Origin: Chamaelirium japonicum
Lineage: Eukaryota > Streptophyta > Magnoliopsida > Liliales > Melanthiaceae
Direction: 5' to 3'
NCBI GenBank assembly: GCA_947650365.1
Contig: OX393552.1
Location: forward strand, 50,181,873 to 50,245,872
Length of the DNA: 64,000 nt
Position numbers and translations under genes: made by a program. Under the pieces are notes generated by a model. It saw only the letters and a program-made list of their open reading frames with translations. It did no database searches and was not told where the DNA came from. Of the stretch, positions 22,801 to 32,760 are shown piece after piece. Within the stretch, counting starts at the first letter, position 1, and every line of letters begins with the position of its first letter.

Positions 22801-24906
22801 TGGGTTGGATTGGATTGGATTCCAATCCCAGTTCGGTTTGTATCGGATTGAAAATTCTCAAAACCGATCAAGGTTGGATCGGTTTGGGTTTTGCTTAAAT
22901 AGGTTGGTTTCGAACCGATGCACACCCCTAGGTTCGAGTGCAATATTATCCATTTATTTAACCTAGTTTTGGAAGATTTTCTCGTCATCTTTATACGAAA
23001 TTCCACAAACATCAACGATTCATCATGATAGAATAATTATTGCTCCTTGTAGTATGATACATGAAGTTGGGGCAATATCTTTTAGTTGCAAGAAAATATT
23101 ATACAGATTAGATAAATTGCATTTTGTAAGTGAAAAGACAATGATCACATGTTTGACCTTAAGCTTGAAGAAGACCTCAAAATGGTTTCAGATATAGGCT
23201 TGCATAATTTCAATTTGATTGAATAGTTCAGTGCATGTTCTTGCGACCCATTTGATAAGAAAACAAAGAAATGTTTTGATTTCATTGTTCAGTCAAATAA
23301 AAATGAGTGAGAAACTAAATATAGATGTCATCAACTATGAAAAACAGAACTTCTTGAGTAGGTTAAGAGCAAGCAACGGTAAATAGTGGGATACCATGAT
23401 GTTAATCGATAGAAACATGATGTTACAAACTATATAGAACAAATTATGATCACAAGCAGGCGGAAACAACCATTGTTAAAAAACCTGAAAACTCGACTCA
23501 AAAGTTGGTTGGGTCATGTAACTCGAAAAGAACTAGACTCGGTCCGACTCGATATATCTCCTCATTTATGTTGCCCATCTCGTTGAAATTTTAAAAAATT
23601 AGTGCGTAGGTAGGCCTATACTAACGTATTTGTCAATGGAGTTGTGATATTCATTTGTGGGCTCTTAATATGACACTCTTCTTCCTCCTATACCATTTTC
23701 CACTTGACCACATTACATGGCAATGATATTGAAAGAATGGTATGAGAAGTTTAAACTCTTAAATAGGAAAAAAAAATACTTGATTCCTAACTGCCTTGGT
23801 TGAGTTTATCGGGTTGAGTACCTCACCTCAACTAAGTTGAGTTACACTACTTACTCAGACAAGCCTGATAAGATCAAGCTTTCAAAAGATTCGACTGGAA
23901 ATTCAGCTGAATCAAGTAAAGTAACTCAACCGAGTTTCGAGTTGACTCGCCAAGTTTTTGAACCATGGTAGCAACGACAACATCAAGTGAAAAGGGCTAA
24001 ACAAAAATGATGACTGTATGAACTCATGCATGCCTTTTCCTTTGTTGAGACAAAATCAACACTAGTCAGCAGATAGATTCTCGTGGAAACATCCGCATGA
24101 CGTGCTCTATATGAGTGGGCAAGGAAACCCTTTTCCTGATCTTTCTTCTGATACCAACTGAAGGAACGGTCCGATACTACCTTCGGGTGAATGGAACTAC
24201 GTTTCGGATTTTGCCTAATAAGGCACTTGATTAGTTGCTCCATGTAGCTTACGAGTTTTGCTATGACTTTTGACTATTGTCCAACCATTACAAAGGCTTT
24301 TTTCCTCTGTTCAATACATAATTACTGAGGTAAATTTTGGTTGGTAATTGGTTAATGCGATCATTTCATCGACGGTCAGCAAGTACGATGGTTCTAATGA
24401 TGATCCTGCACCTAAGTACTATTATTACAATATCACAATTCACAACCACTGTGAAAAATATAAAGATTACAAACTACACACACCTAAAAAAAAATTACTT
24501 AGCAGCTACCAATCATCAACTAATAGGACCCAAATGGGAAAGAAGCAGATTTATAAACAGAATTATATCCAGTACTTACCTCGAGAGTGGATCACCTCCT
24601 GCAGATCGCTCACCGTGGCCTGCAAACACACCAAAAAACAAAAAAAAAATCCTCAAATTAACCCGAAAATCACAAACCCATAGCGGTTAAAGGAGTGGGT
24701 ATGCATCTGTATCTGCAAATCTCGGATCCAATCGAAAAGGGTCGAAACCCAGAACAAATTTCCGGATCTAAGACAAGAACCAAGGGAAAAAAAAAAACAG
24801 AGTATAACATGAATTGAAAGAGAAGAGATGAACATACGGAGTCGTCGAGCTCGATCCCACCCCTGATGACCTCTCTGCCGCTGCGAGAGACGACGGTCAC
24901 CTTCAT
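16898..24906 (-). CDS. ECR: very-long-chain enoyl-CoA reductase (ECR/CER10/TSC13 family), 4 exons
   Basis: Coding exons on the minus strand are 24906-24838, 24619-24580, 17802-17048 and 16966-16898, all with GT-AG junctions, giving 310 codons, the length I recall for Arabidopsis CER10. The product catalyses the last, NADPH-dependent step of fatty acid elongation in the ER, reducing trans-2-enoyl-CoA to supply VLCFAs for waxes, seed lipids and sphingolipids. It starts [13 protein letters not shown], a ubiquitin-like N-terminal domain (about residues 1-80). The steroid 5-alpha-reductase-type membrane domain follows. Family landmarks include [10 protein letters not shown] (Lys144) and [16 protein letters not shown] (Tyr245), matching the Lys/Tyr pair proposed as catalytic for Tsc13, and the C terminus [11 protein letters not shown]. 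Intron 1 is 218 bp, intron 3 is 81 bp, and intron 2 is 6.8 kb because of transposon insertions. No stop or frameshift is visible, so the gene appears functional. Confidence 0.95.
19492..19849. repeat. 179-bp tandem duplication
   Basis: Two adjacent copies starting AATCCTTCCACACAATTC at 19492 and 19671, about 97% alike by eye. Part of the unit (ATGTAAGGATACCCC) also occurs just upstream at 19395, so a third partial copy exists. Confidence 0.9.
21226..21480. repeat. purine-rich GA tract
   Basis: About 250 bp dominated by GAGAGA/GATGAGA words, irregular rather than a clean microsatellite. It lies on the plus strand, antisense to ECR intron 2. Confidence 0.8.
21749..22241. mobile_element. hAT non-autonomous element, GGCCCG-type subterminal repeats
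   Basis: A perfect 8-bp TSD AGTGGAGT (21741-21748 and 22242-22249) flanks a perfect TIR TAGGGGTGTAAAA. Subterminal regions are dense in GGCCCGG and GAGCCC words in both orientations. Length is 493 bp and there is no ORF for a transposase. It sits in ECR intron 2. Confidence 0.92.
22375..22930. mobile_element. hAT non-autonomous element, AAACCRA-type subterminal repeats
   Basis: An 8-bp TSD GGTTCAAG/GGTTCGAG (22367-22374 and 22931-22938, 7 of 8 matching) flanks termini TACGGGTGTGCA and, reversed, TAGGGGTGTGCA. Subterminal blocks repeat CCAAACC and GGTTTGG. It lies in ECR intron 2, 130 bp from the previous hAT element. Confidence 0.85.
23471..23967. mobile_element. probable hAT-like element, ACTCG-type subterminal repeats
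   Basis: Termini CATTGTTAAAAAACCTG and, reversed, CATGGTTCAAAAACTTG are flanked by a degenerate 8-bp repeat GAAACAAC/GTAGCAAC (6 of 8). GACTCG and GAGTT words crowd both ends, as in the better-supported hAT elements nearby. It is older than they are and lacks the TAGGG end. Confidence 0.5.
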
Positions 24907-25054
24907 CTCGCCCGCGGATTCAGGGCGGAACCCACCTCCCCAGATGGCGAAAATCAAAGACAGCAAGCCCTAAATCCGAGATTGGTTCTCCCCTGTGGAA
25001 AGGGGGAGGAGGGGATCGAGCAGAGAGGCCTGCTTCTCTGCACAACCCAACTCC

Positions 25055-25062
25055 CTATTTAT
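25055..25062 (-). promoter_or_regulatory. TATA box of ECR
   Basis: Minus-strand ATAAATAG about 150 bp upstream of the ATG at 24906, predicting transcription start near 25025 and a 5' UTR of about 120 bp. No competing TATA is closer. Confidence 0.6.
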
Positions 25063-25146
25063 CCCAATCGAGGGTGATGATGGCGTAGCGGCCGCGCTGC
25101 TCTTAGCAGTTGAGCGGCGTTAATGGCTTGTAGTTGGGGGTAGGGG

Positions 25147-25296
25147 AGCGGCCAGTAGTGTTCAAAGCCGTGCGATGTAGAATCAGCGGTCAAGATAAGC
25201 AAGGACACTTTCGGGACTAGTAGGCTGCGAGGTCATTTCGCACCGTTGATTCAGCATCGCACGGACATGCGCGCTACCGTCCAGTTACTGGCCGTT
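25147..25296. repeat. 150-bp inverted repeat in ECR upstream region
   Basis: GCGGCCAGTA at 25148 and its complement TACTGGCCGT at 25286 frame arms that share CCGTGCGATG and GAATCARCGGT. It resembles a small MITE but I find no TSD. It lies about 90 bp upstream of the TATA box and could influence the promoter. Confidence 0.55.
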
Positions 25297-25301
25297 TCCT
25301 T

Positions 25302-26140
25302 TACTGGAGTAGAGTGGAGTCAGAGTCAATTAGATGCGTCCAACGTTGAATGGCTGTTGGTCAAATGCTAAAAAGCCCCTTTATTTCCTTTTTACTACGA
25401 ACGAGTACGGTCACGGTGTGGACATATATGGTTGAGCGTTAGAGGGATCCTCTGAGCTGTTGACTAAACTTGCGGGGCTAACTTACCTACTACCTACCTT
25501 CTGTATTATAATGAGACAGAGAAAGAGAGCTTACCTATTTTCTCTATTATAATCACACACACACACACAGAGAGAGAGAGACTGTATGGGTGGAAAAGAA
25601 AATGATTTACACTTATTTTGTCTAGAGAGAGAGAAACAGAAAGAAAGAGAGTGTGGAAATGAAATGATTTAAACTGACTTTGTCGAGATCAAGATCGAGA
25701 TCGAGAGAGAGATTTTCAAATGAAAATGATTTACACTGACTTTGTCTATCTTTGATTTTGTTTTTTAAACCTCAAGGATAGAGGCAGGACCGTTTCGATA
25801 GAAGCTGAGGCCTAAGGCAAAAATTCTAAATAGGATCTTCTTATTTTAAATTTTTTAAAATAAATATTATTACTAAAAAATAAATAATATGAAAAAACTA
25901 TCTAAAATTTATTCTTCTAATTTTTGGGAAGCAAAATTACTAATGATGCTTTTATATTCAAGCGCTTTCAAAATATTTTTTTCAATAGATAAAATGGAAT
26001 AGTAGGAATAACAAAATTGATGAATTCGTGAATGATTCTAATGTACTGAGAGAGTCAGAGAGGCTTCCGACCTTGAGCATTCGTCGACCGGTCGCTAGTG
26101 GCCCGGTTAGTGCGGGCACAAACTGGGTCAATGGTCAATG
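25302..26140. other. intergenic, no gene seen
   Basis: Contains an (AC)n(AG)n run near 25555-25582, other AG-rich patches, and around 25790-25900 a sequence with GAGGCCTAAGGCAAAAATTC matching the terminal part of family B. Confidence 0.5.
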
Positions 26141-26148
26141 GTTGCTAC

Positions 26149-27270
26149 CAGGGGCGTAGTCAGGAATTTATTTTAGGTTGGGCTGAAGCTAAACTATTTT
26201 TTTTTACAGTGAAACTTTTACTTTTAACTGTAAAAAAAATACTAAGCAAAATTTTTTAAGTGAACATCGATGATACAATAAAATTTTATCAATATAAAAA
26301 AGATACATAAAGCATATGTATAAATTAAAAAAAGATAACGTAAGAAATAAACATTTAATACAAATATAATACTACATTACTAAAGTTGTGCCCTGTGATG
26401 CTTCAGAGAGTAGAATTCATCGATTATCGATCGCCAAATTTGCCGATAAAGGGGGCAGCTCTTCGTGGGAAATCACAGCCGATAGAGAAATTTATCGAGA
26501 AAGGGGGTAGCTCTTTGTCGGAAAAATCTCAACCGATCGACAAATTTGCCAAGAAACAGGGGCAGCTGGACTGGAGAAATCGCAATCGATTGCGTGTAGA
26601 AGTCGCAAGGTTTGGCTAGGCACTAGCTGCGGGGGTGTGGGGTGGGGTCTTGCGGTTGGATCAAGATCAAGAGGTACAAATCGATTGGAATCCATGATTG
26701 ACCAATTCCCCTAGTTTGGTATACCCAACCTACCATATATATCCCTAGCTCAAATAGTACAGCCACCCTGCAAGGCTGCATGCATGTGATGGTATCAGTG
26801 AATAGAAAAATGTTAGATAGCCAACTATTTTGCCAACTTTTGGGTTGCCAACTTCACGTGACATTTGCCTAGGGCTCATCCCATGGCCCCCACAAAAATA
26901 TTCCAAGCAATGAGGACTCGCCAGTACTCCACCTCACATGGAGTTGGCAACAAAAGTTGGCAAACGAGTTGGCTATATTATATAGCATTATTCCAGTGAA
27001 TATGGGTGAGTTTTTTGGGTCCCTATATACGGGGCTTGGCAATTCCAGCATCCAATGAGTGCCACGTGGGTATCAGGCGACCATGATGTACATCAAAAAG
27101 AGGGGGGCCACTCTCTTATTATGACATCAGCTGAGCACGGGCTAGGCAGGACGGGCTAAGCAGCTAGGCTGAAACCTGTGGCCTATTGGGTTGAATTGGA
27201 TATTATGGGCAGGTTCTCAAATCTCGGCCTGGCTATAGCCTTGCCGAGCCCTCTCTTAGATCCGCCCTTG
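26149..27270. mobile_element. hAT-like element (1.1 kb), CAGGGGCG ends
   Basis: An 8-bp TSD GTTGCTAC/GTCGCTAC (26141-26148 and 27271-27278, 7 of 8) flanks termini CAGGGGCGTAG and, reversed, CAAGGGCGGAT. The interior has a thrice-repeated GATAAAGGGGGCAGCTCTT-like segment (26430-26570) and a nested MITE (26805-26993). No transposase domain. Confidence 0.65.
26805..26993. mobile_element. 189-bp Mutator-like MITE nested in hAT element
   Basis: A perfect 9-bp TSD CAGTGAATA (26796-26804 and 26994-27002) flanks termini GAAAAATGTTAGATAGCC and, reversed, GAATAATGCTATATAATATA then GCC. The arms share CAACT.TTTGCCAACTTTTG. It inserted after the surrounding hAT element. Confidence 0.82.
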
Positions 27271-27308
27271 GTCGCTACGGTGTTGCCGTGTCAAAATGGA
27301 GAAAGGAA

Positions 27309-27310
<2 letters not shown>

Positions 27311-27359
<49 letters not shown>
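27311..27359. repeat. (GA)n microsatellite
   Basis: About 24 uninterrupted GA units immediately downstream of the hAT-like element. Confidence 0.95.
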
Positions 27360-27363
<4 letters not shown>

Positions 27364-27937
27364 AAAGATTTTTTTATTTATGGTAACAGATTTTAAGGAT
27401 AACAGCTGACATTTCAGAATCACAAGGAAATTTTGGGAAGTGTAACATGCGGTTTTTTTTCGTACGTGGGGCCATGCGAACTTCTTGTTGTGGTGCTGTT
27501 TTGGGTCTAAACCAAAATTGAAGGGCTAGATAATGGGGGCCTTCTTCACAAGTGGGGTCTTAGAGAGCTGCCTAAGCTTCCTCACTATTGGGCCAGGCCT
27601 GGGTGGAGAACGATTAGGCAATGATCCCAATCACTTTATTAAAAGAAAGAGTACAAGAAAACATGGTATAAATTTTTATAAAAACAACTACAGATTACCA
27701 CACAGAGGAAAAAAAAATATAATACTTATCTTTTTTTTTTAGGGGGTAAAAGAGACTATAATACTCATCTTGTACACATAATATTGGGGCCACGAACCAG
27801 GCTTGACAAGTTGAGAAGACACACCAAGGTTAGGCCATTGATTTTCATTTCCACTCATAATTAATGTGATCTTTTGGACGAAGGAAAATAAATAAAGAAG
27901 TTTCATTCGATCGGTCCTGGAACGTCCGATCTGTTTA

Positions 27938-28100
27938 TTTTTTTTTTTTTTTTGAGAACCCCTCCTAAAGGAGGGAGGGTTTGGCGGACCCCAACCAGAA
28001 AACATTAAAAACTAAGACAGTAGATTGTTACAAAAACTGATAGCCTCCGTCCCTAGTTTATCTCTCCAAGATACAATCCAAGCGCTGAAAAAAGAAATCA
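27938..28100 (-). mobile_element. 5'-truncated LINE (3' end only)
   Basis: On the minus strand 163 bp end in a poly-A tail (T run 27938-27953 on plus) preceded by CTCCTTTAGGAGGGGTTCTC. A perfect 12-bp TSD CCGATCTGTTTA (27926-27937 and 28101-28112) flanks it. Severe 5' truncation with a target-site duplication is characteristic of L1-type retrotransposition. Confidence 0.85.
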
Positions 28101-28263
28101 CCGATCTGTTTACTTTGATGGAGTGGAAATTGTTTTCCATTCTATTTTGTGAAGAAATTATGTATCCACCTTTGAAAATGATTTGATTTATGCACATGTC
28201 TTTGTTTTCACCCCCCTTCAGACGTTAAGAACAACGAAATTAACTCCTTTCAGCAGGTGCACG

Positions 28264-28738
28264 TAGGGCTGGCAATTTTGGACCCGGCACAGCAGGCCCT
28301 ACACGACCCGACAGAAAGTTAGCGGGTCTGGGTCAGGGTTAAACGGGTTCGGGTCGTAAACGGGTCAACATGATAGACCCGTTTAATAAACGGGTCGGGT
28401 CCAGGTTTAGGGTCTGGACACTGTAGATCCGGTAAGACCCGTTTAAAATTCAACGGATCACGTTGGGTCTACCCGCAATCCGATACTGTATTATATAGTA
28501 CCAGGGGGTCTATCGGGTCAAGTCGGATTGGGTCGGATCGGGTCAACTGAATAGACCCGTGTAGTAAACGGGTCTAACGGATCTTATCGGGTCTACCCGT
28601 TTATAAATGGGCCGGGTACAGGTTTAGGATCTAGACACGATTAGTTAAACAGGTCGGGTCCGGATCTAGGGGTTTTGGACAGGACCTGAAACTAGATACG
28701 GCACGAACCCGTCCCAACCCGACCCGTTGACATCCCTA
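28264..28738. mobile_element. hAT non-autonomous element, GGGTCGGGTC-type subterminal repeats
   Basis: An 8-bp TSD GGTGCACG/GGTGCATG (28256-28263 and 28739-28746, 7 of 8) flanks termini TAGGGCTGGCAA and, reversed, TAGGGATGTCAA. The interior is packed with ACGGGTC and GACCCG words in both orientations. 475 bp, no ORF. Confidence 0.85.
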
Positions 28739-28746
28739 GGTGCATG

Positions 28747-29406
28747 GATTCATTTCCACTGCCATTTCTATCTAAAAGAACACAAGCAAGTAATATTAAT
28801 AGTTTTAAGAAACTTGGCGAGTCTTTCTTTGGTACCTCTTCTCTCTCTCACACACATCAAATCAGATGTACACATATCTTTGCCGGGGGGAAATCAATAG
28901 CAATCTTGGATTGGGGTTCTTTATCATCCAAGTAAACCCATAGAGCCGCCATTATCGGTCCTAAGCTCGGATGAGAATAATTGATGGTTGATGTTAGGCT
29001 GAAAGCCCATCGTAAAAAACTAACTCAAACTATGAAATGAATCTTAAATCGATAAAAGATAATACAAGGCGTCGGTAGATGGGACATGGATTGATGATTA
29101 TCGTAATGATGCCTACCATTGTGTAAAATAAAAATATAAAACTAATTTTTTCTGTATAATTTTTTTTAATTGTGCAATTCATTCAGCTGAATGCGTTGCG
29201 CCAACAATTTTCCTTATTTATAGCTATTGTGGTTTTAAAATATACAAATACAATTCCACGATTTTACTATTAAGCCAGCATAGCTTGATAAATAATCATT
29301 GTTCTACCTAGTGAATTACATCAAGTCTGAGTTGTTAAGGTGATAGAGCCACACAATAGATAGGTATTACAAAATAAATAAGAGAAAAATATGAATTTTT
29401 TTTTTA
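28747..29406. other. intergenic, no gene seen
   Basis: AT-rich. A segment AGGCTGAAAGCCCATCGTAA near 28995 resembles AGGTTGAAAGTCAATTGTAA near 57020, suggesting one more low-copy repeat. No coding support. Confidence 0.45.
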
Positions 29407-29411
29407 TTATA

Positions 29412-29588
29412 TGTTACGAAGAGAGGAGGAGAGAGAATAGGATTGGGGAGAAAATCTCCTTGTATTATCTCATTGATCACAACTGCATTACATAAGACTA
29501 CCTCTCTTTATATAGAGAGAGTACGCACACCATTATGTTACCACAACCGATGTGGGACTAATATAATACTAACACACTACATCTAATA
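29412..29588 (-). repeat. 3' LTR of non-autonomous element
   Basis: 177 bp, starts TGTTACGAAG and ends ACATCTAATA on the plus strand. Contains TTTATATAGAGAGAG, a possible TATA region on either strand. Confidence 0.9.
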
Positions 29589-30069
29589 CCCCCCGTCAAA
29601 CTGATGTAAGGTATAAACCTACATCAGTTTGCTTAATAAAAGGAAGGAGAAAGAAAGAAAAAAATTACATCAAATAACTCCTTTTTTTTTAAATGTTGTA
29701 AAGGAAAGATAGTGCCAGGGTGACCTGCAAGCAAGTCGTCCTGGAAACCCGATTGACCTGCAAGCAGGACAACCGGGGGAACCCGACCAACCTGTAAGCA
29801 GGTCAACCGGGGAAATTGGCAATGATCACTAAGGATCGGAGCGAAGGAAGCCGACGGTGATGGAAGCCGACAATAACGGAGGCCGAAAGGAGAGAGAGAA
29901 CGACTAAGAAAAAATATGAATGCGTGAGACCTCATAAGAGGCAAGCACCCGGTCGAAGCAAGTACTTGACACATCTTAGAAGATCTCAATCATCACAGAC
30001 AAAGAAGAAGGAGAAGATGAAGAGTCGTAGCTCTGATAGGGTCACAAGACCAAGGAAAGGAAGATGATT

Positions 30070-30420
30070 CGAAAGCCGGCGCAAGAATGACCAGAACGAG
30101 AATGGATCCAAAAGCCGGCACAAAATAAGTGTGACCAGAACTAGAAAGGATCTAAAAGCCGGCACAAGACAAGTGTGACCGGAACGAGAAAAGATCCAAA
30201 AGCCGGCACAAAACAAGTGTGATCGGAACTAGAGGGGATCTAAAAGCCGGCACAAGACAAGTGTGACCAGAACGAGAAATGATCCAAAAGCCGGCACAAA
30301 ACAAGTGTGACCGGAACTAGAGAGGATCTAAAAGCCGGCACAAGACAAGTGTGACCGGAACGAGAAAGAATCCAAAAGTCGGCACAAAACAAGTGTGACC
30401 GGAACTAGAGAGGATCTAAA
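30070..30420. repeat. 44-bp tandem repeat with 88-bp higher-order period
   Basis: AAAGCCGGCAC-containing units start near 30071, 30111, 30154, 30198, 30242, 30287, 30331 and 30375. Two unit types alternate, one with AACGAGAA..GATCCAAAAG and one with AACTAGAG..GATCTAAAAG, so the true period is 88 bp. Confidence 0.88.
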
Positions 30421-30661
30421 AGGTGCAAGGCGGATCGGTAGGGCGCAGAGTGCAAAAATACCAAGGCGCAAGGGCACAGAGCAGGGCAATGGGGTAGCCG
30501 AATCGGCAAAGCGCAAGGGCATAGGGTGCAAGGCAGGCTGACAAAGCGCAAGGCGCAGCGGGCTGACTGACAGAATGCAGCAGATCAGAGCGCAAGGCGA
30601 AAATGCGAAGAGCCGGCTAGATACGGAAGGGCCGGATCAGGTGGTGAGATGCTATGAGCAC

Positions 30662-30800
30662 AGGATCCGGGCGGTGCAAAGGGCCAGGTGAAAGAGGGTC
30701 GGATCGGATGCAGAGGGCCGAGTCGGGTCGGATGCAGCAAAGGGCCAGGTGAAAGAGGGTTGGATCGGGTGCAGAGGGCCATGTCGGGTCGGATGCAGCA
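30662..30800. repeat. 61-bp tandem duplication in non-autonomous LTR element
   Basis: Two copies of GGTGAAAGAGGGT..GGATCGG..GCAGAGGGCC followed by GTCGGGTCGGATGCAGCAA. Confidence 0.8.
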
Positions 30801-32136
30801 AGTCGTCCGATACAGGATGGATGGCTATGATCATTTATATAGAGAGAGAACACGACCGCACGGCGCAGTCACCGGCTCAGAGGGACCACTGGGTCGGATG
30901 TACAAGGGTCGTGCTGGGTTGGATGTACAGCACAGGGGCAGCAAAGCGTAAAGCATTGCCATCCGATGCAAATCGGATGGTTGTGATCAGTTATAGAGAA
31001 AAAAGGAAATAAAAGAAACACACACCATTGATGCAGGGGACACACCGGCTCAAAGGGGACACACCGGCTTGGACGGCTGTGATTCGGTTTCAAAGGGGAT
31101 CGGATGACTCGGTTTCAAAGGGGATCGGATAAGAGAGATTATCGGATGAAAGAGAGAGAGAGAGAGAGAGAGCAGAGAAGGAAAGAGATAGAGAATGGAG
31201 GGTGAGAACGGAGAGAAATCCGGGAGAGAGCGAGAGAGAGTCGGAGACGGGAGAGGGATCCGGGCGGTATGCGGCTGGCTGAAGCTCGAGGCGGAGACGG
31301 TGAGGCAGATCCGGGCGGGTAGAGGCAAATCCGGGCGGCCAGGAAGCAGGGCACGGGCGGGCCAGCGGTCCCCTGCTGGGCTCCGGCGATCTCGCCAGCC
31401 GCAGACGGCGATCCCCTCGAGCACAAGCCGCCTGAGCCATTGCCTCTCAGGTGCGCAGCCTGCCCCCGCCACCGTTCGCACGCGTCACCGCTGGACGACG
31501 CCTTTGAGGTGCCCAAACCACATCCGGAGCCATGCGACGCGCGCGGGCTGCTGCGGCTCACACATGCAGGCCGTCGCCGCTGTGAGACTCTCGGAGATCA
31601 CCACCTCTAATCGGACGGGCCGCTGTCAGCTGCCAATTCTGCAACTGTAGCCGGAGCACCGGGTGCAAGGCCGGGGCCGAGAACGGGGCTGGACCGGAGA
31701 CAGGCGCGGGCACAGGTCTCAGGCGGCGGCGACGGCAAGTCGCCGGTGATCAGGCTGAACGGCGAGCAGCGGGTGGAGCGACGATCGTACCAGATCGACT
31801 ACATCGATCAGATAGGGGCGACGCCGGAGGCTATGGGCAGCGGGCCGTGAGGGAGGAGGTACACGAGAGCCGACCGTGATAGAGGACGGAGCACATGCGG
31901 CTGGATATTCTGCGCAGGCGACGGCTGGATCTGATGACGCAGACCGACGATGGCTTGATCCGACGGCGCAATCACGGCTCAGCAGCGCGCGGGATCACAG
32001 CGGAGGAAAAGAAGGAAAAAATAAATAAATTTTTTACTGTTCCCGGCCTCCTCGATGTCGTCGACGACGACCGAGGAGGCCGAGGCCGGAGAGGAGAGCG
32101 TCGAACCCTAGGCCAAGAGGGTTGGCTCTGATACCA

Positions 32137-32313
32137 TGTTACGAAGAGAGGAGGAGAGAGAATAGGATTGGGGAGAAAATCTCCTTGTATTATCTCATTA
32201 ATCACAACTGCATTACATAAGACTACCTCTCTTTATATAGAGAGAGTACGCACACCATTATGTTACCACAACCGAGGTGGGACTAATAGAATACTAACAC
32301 ACTACATCTAATA
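32137..32313 (-). repeat. 5' LTR of non-autonomous element
   Basis: 177 bp, nearly identical to 29412-29588; adjacent PBS at 32124-32136. Confidence 0.9.
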
Positions 32314-32314
32314 T

Positions 32315-32760
32315 TATATATAAAGAATTGGGCATTGTAACACAAACCAAACAATACACATTGCTATTTTATCTTGAGTTTAAAATAATATTATACAAAT
32401 AAATATTAGGAGCTTTTCAGTATTTTTGGGGGCTATTTTTAAATTCAACTCGCAAAATCATGAATGAAAAAAGGATCTTTTGCAAATAAACCCCTTAAAT
32501 TAGGACTCATTATGTATAAACCCCTCAAATTAGCCTGTATATATAAAGAATTGGGCATTGTAACACAAACCAAACAATACACATAGCTATTTTATATTGA
32601 GTTTAAAATAATATTATACAACAAATATTAGGAGCATTTTAGTATTTTTGGGGACAGTTTTTAAATTCAACTCGCAAACTCATGAATGAAAAAAGGATCT
32701 TTTGCAAATAAACCCCTTAAATTAGGGCTCATTATGTATAAACCCCTTAAATTAGACTAT
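32315..32760. repeat. 223-bp tandem duplication
   Basis: Two adjacent copies beginning TATATATAAAGAATTGGGC at 32315 and 32538, over 90% alike. The right TSD of the non-autonomous LTR element overlaps the first base positions of copy 1, so that element inserted at the duplication's edge. No coding sequence. The stretch to 33060 is likewise empty. Confidence 0.88.

Larger units (their letters stand above)
17803..24579 (-). other. intron 2 of ECR, expanded by repeats
   Basis: A 6777-bp intron with donor GTAAGT (ends at 24579) and acceptor TACAG (17807-17803). It holds a 179-bp tandem duplication, a purine-rich tract and three hAT-like elements. The remaining sequence is AT-rich and has no gene of its own. 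Around 18600-18735 there is a run of degenerate GAAATTT/CGG motifs of a kind also seen at 57700-57870, probably remnants of one repeat family. Confidence 0.85.
29412..32313 (-). mobile_element. complete non-autonomous LTR retrotransposon (LARD/TRIM-like, 2.9 kb)
   Basis: Two 177-bp LTRs (29412-29588 and 32137-32313) differ at about 3 positions. A perfect 5-bp TSD TTATA lies outside (29407-29411 and 32314-32318). On the minus strand a PBS TGGTATCAGAGCC (32136-32124) directly abuts the 5' LTR, and a polypurine GACGGGGGG abuts the 3' LTR (29597-29589). The 2.5 kb interior has no gag, protease, RT or integrase, so it must be moved in trans, presumably by a copia element given the PBS. It holds a 44/88-bp tandem array and a 61-bp duplication. 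The long GC-rich ORFs at 31.05-31.65 kb overlap on both strands and show no domain. LTR similarity implies a recent insertion. Confidence 0.9.

Noticed and set aside
22719..23015. 98-codon minus-strand ORF
   Set aside because: Lies over the right end of the hAT element 22375-22930 and translates its AAACC motif cluster.
29986..30531. Minus-strand ORFs with repeated FSFWS/CRLLD blocks
   Set aside because: They encode the 44-bp tandem repeat of the LARD element.
31050..31650. Overlapping 140-150 codon ORFs on both strands in the LARD interior
   Set aside because: GC-rich, no domain, and no codon pattern suggesting selection; could be captured fragments but nothing supports it.
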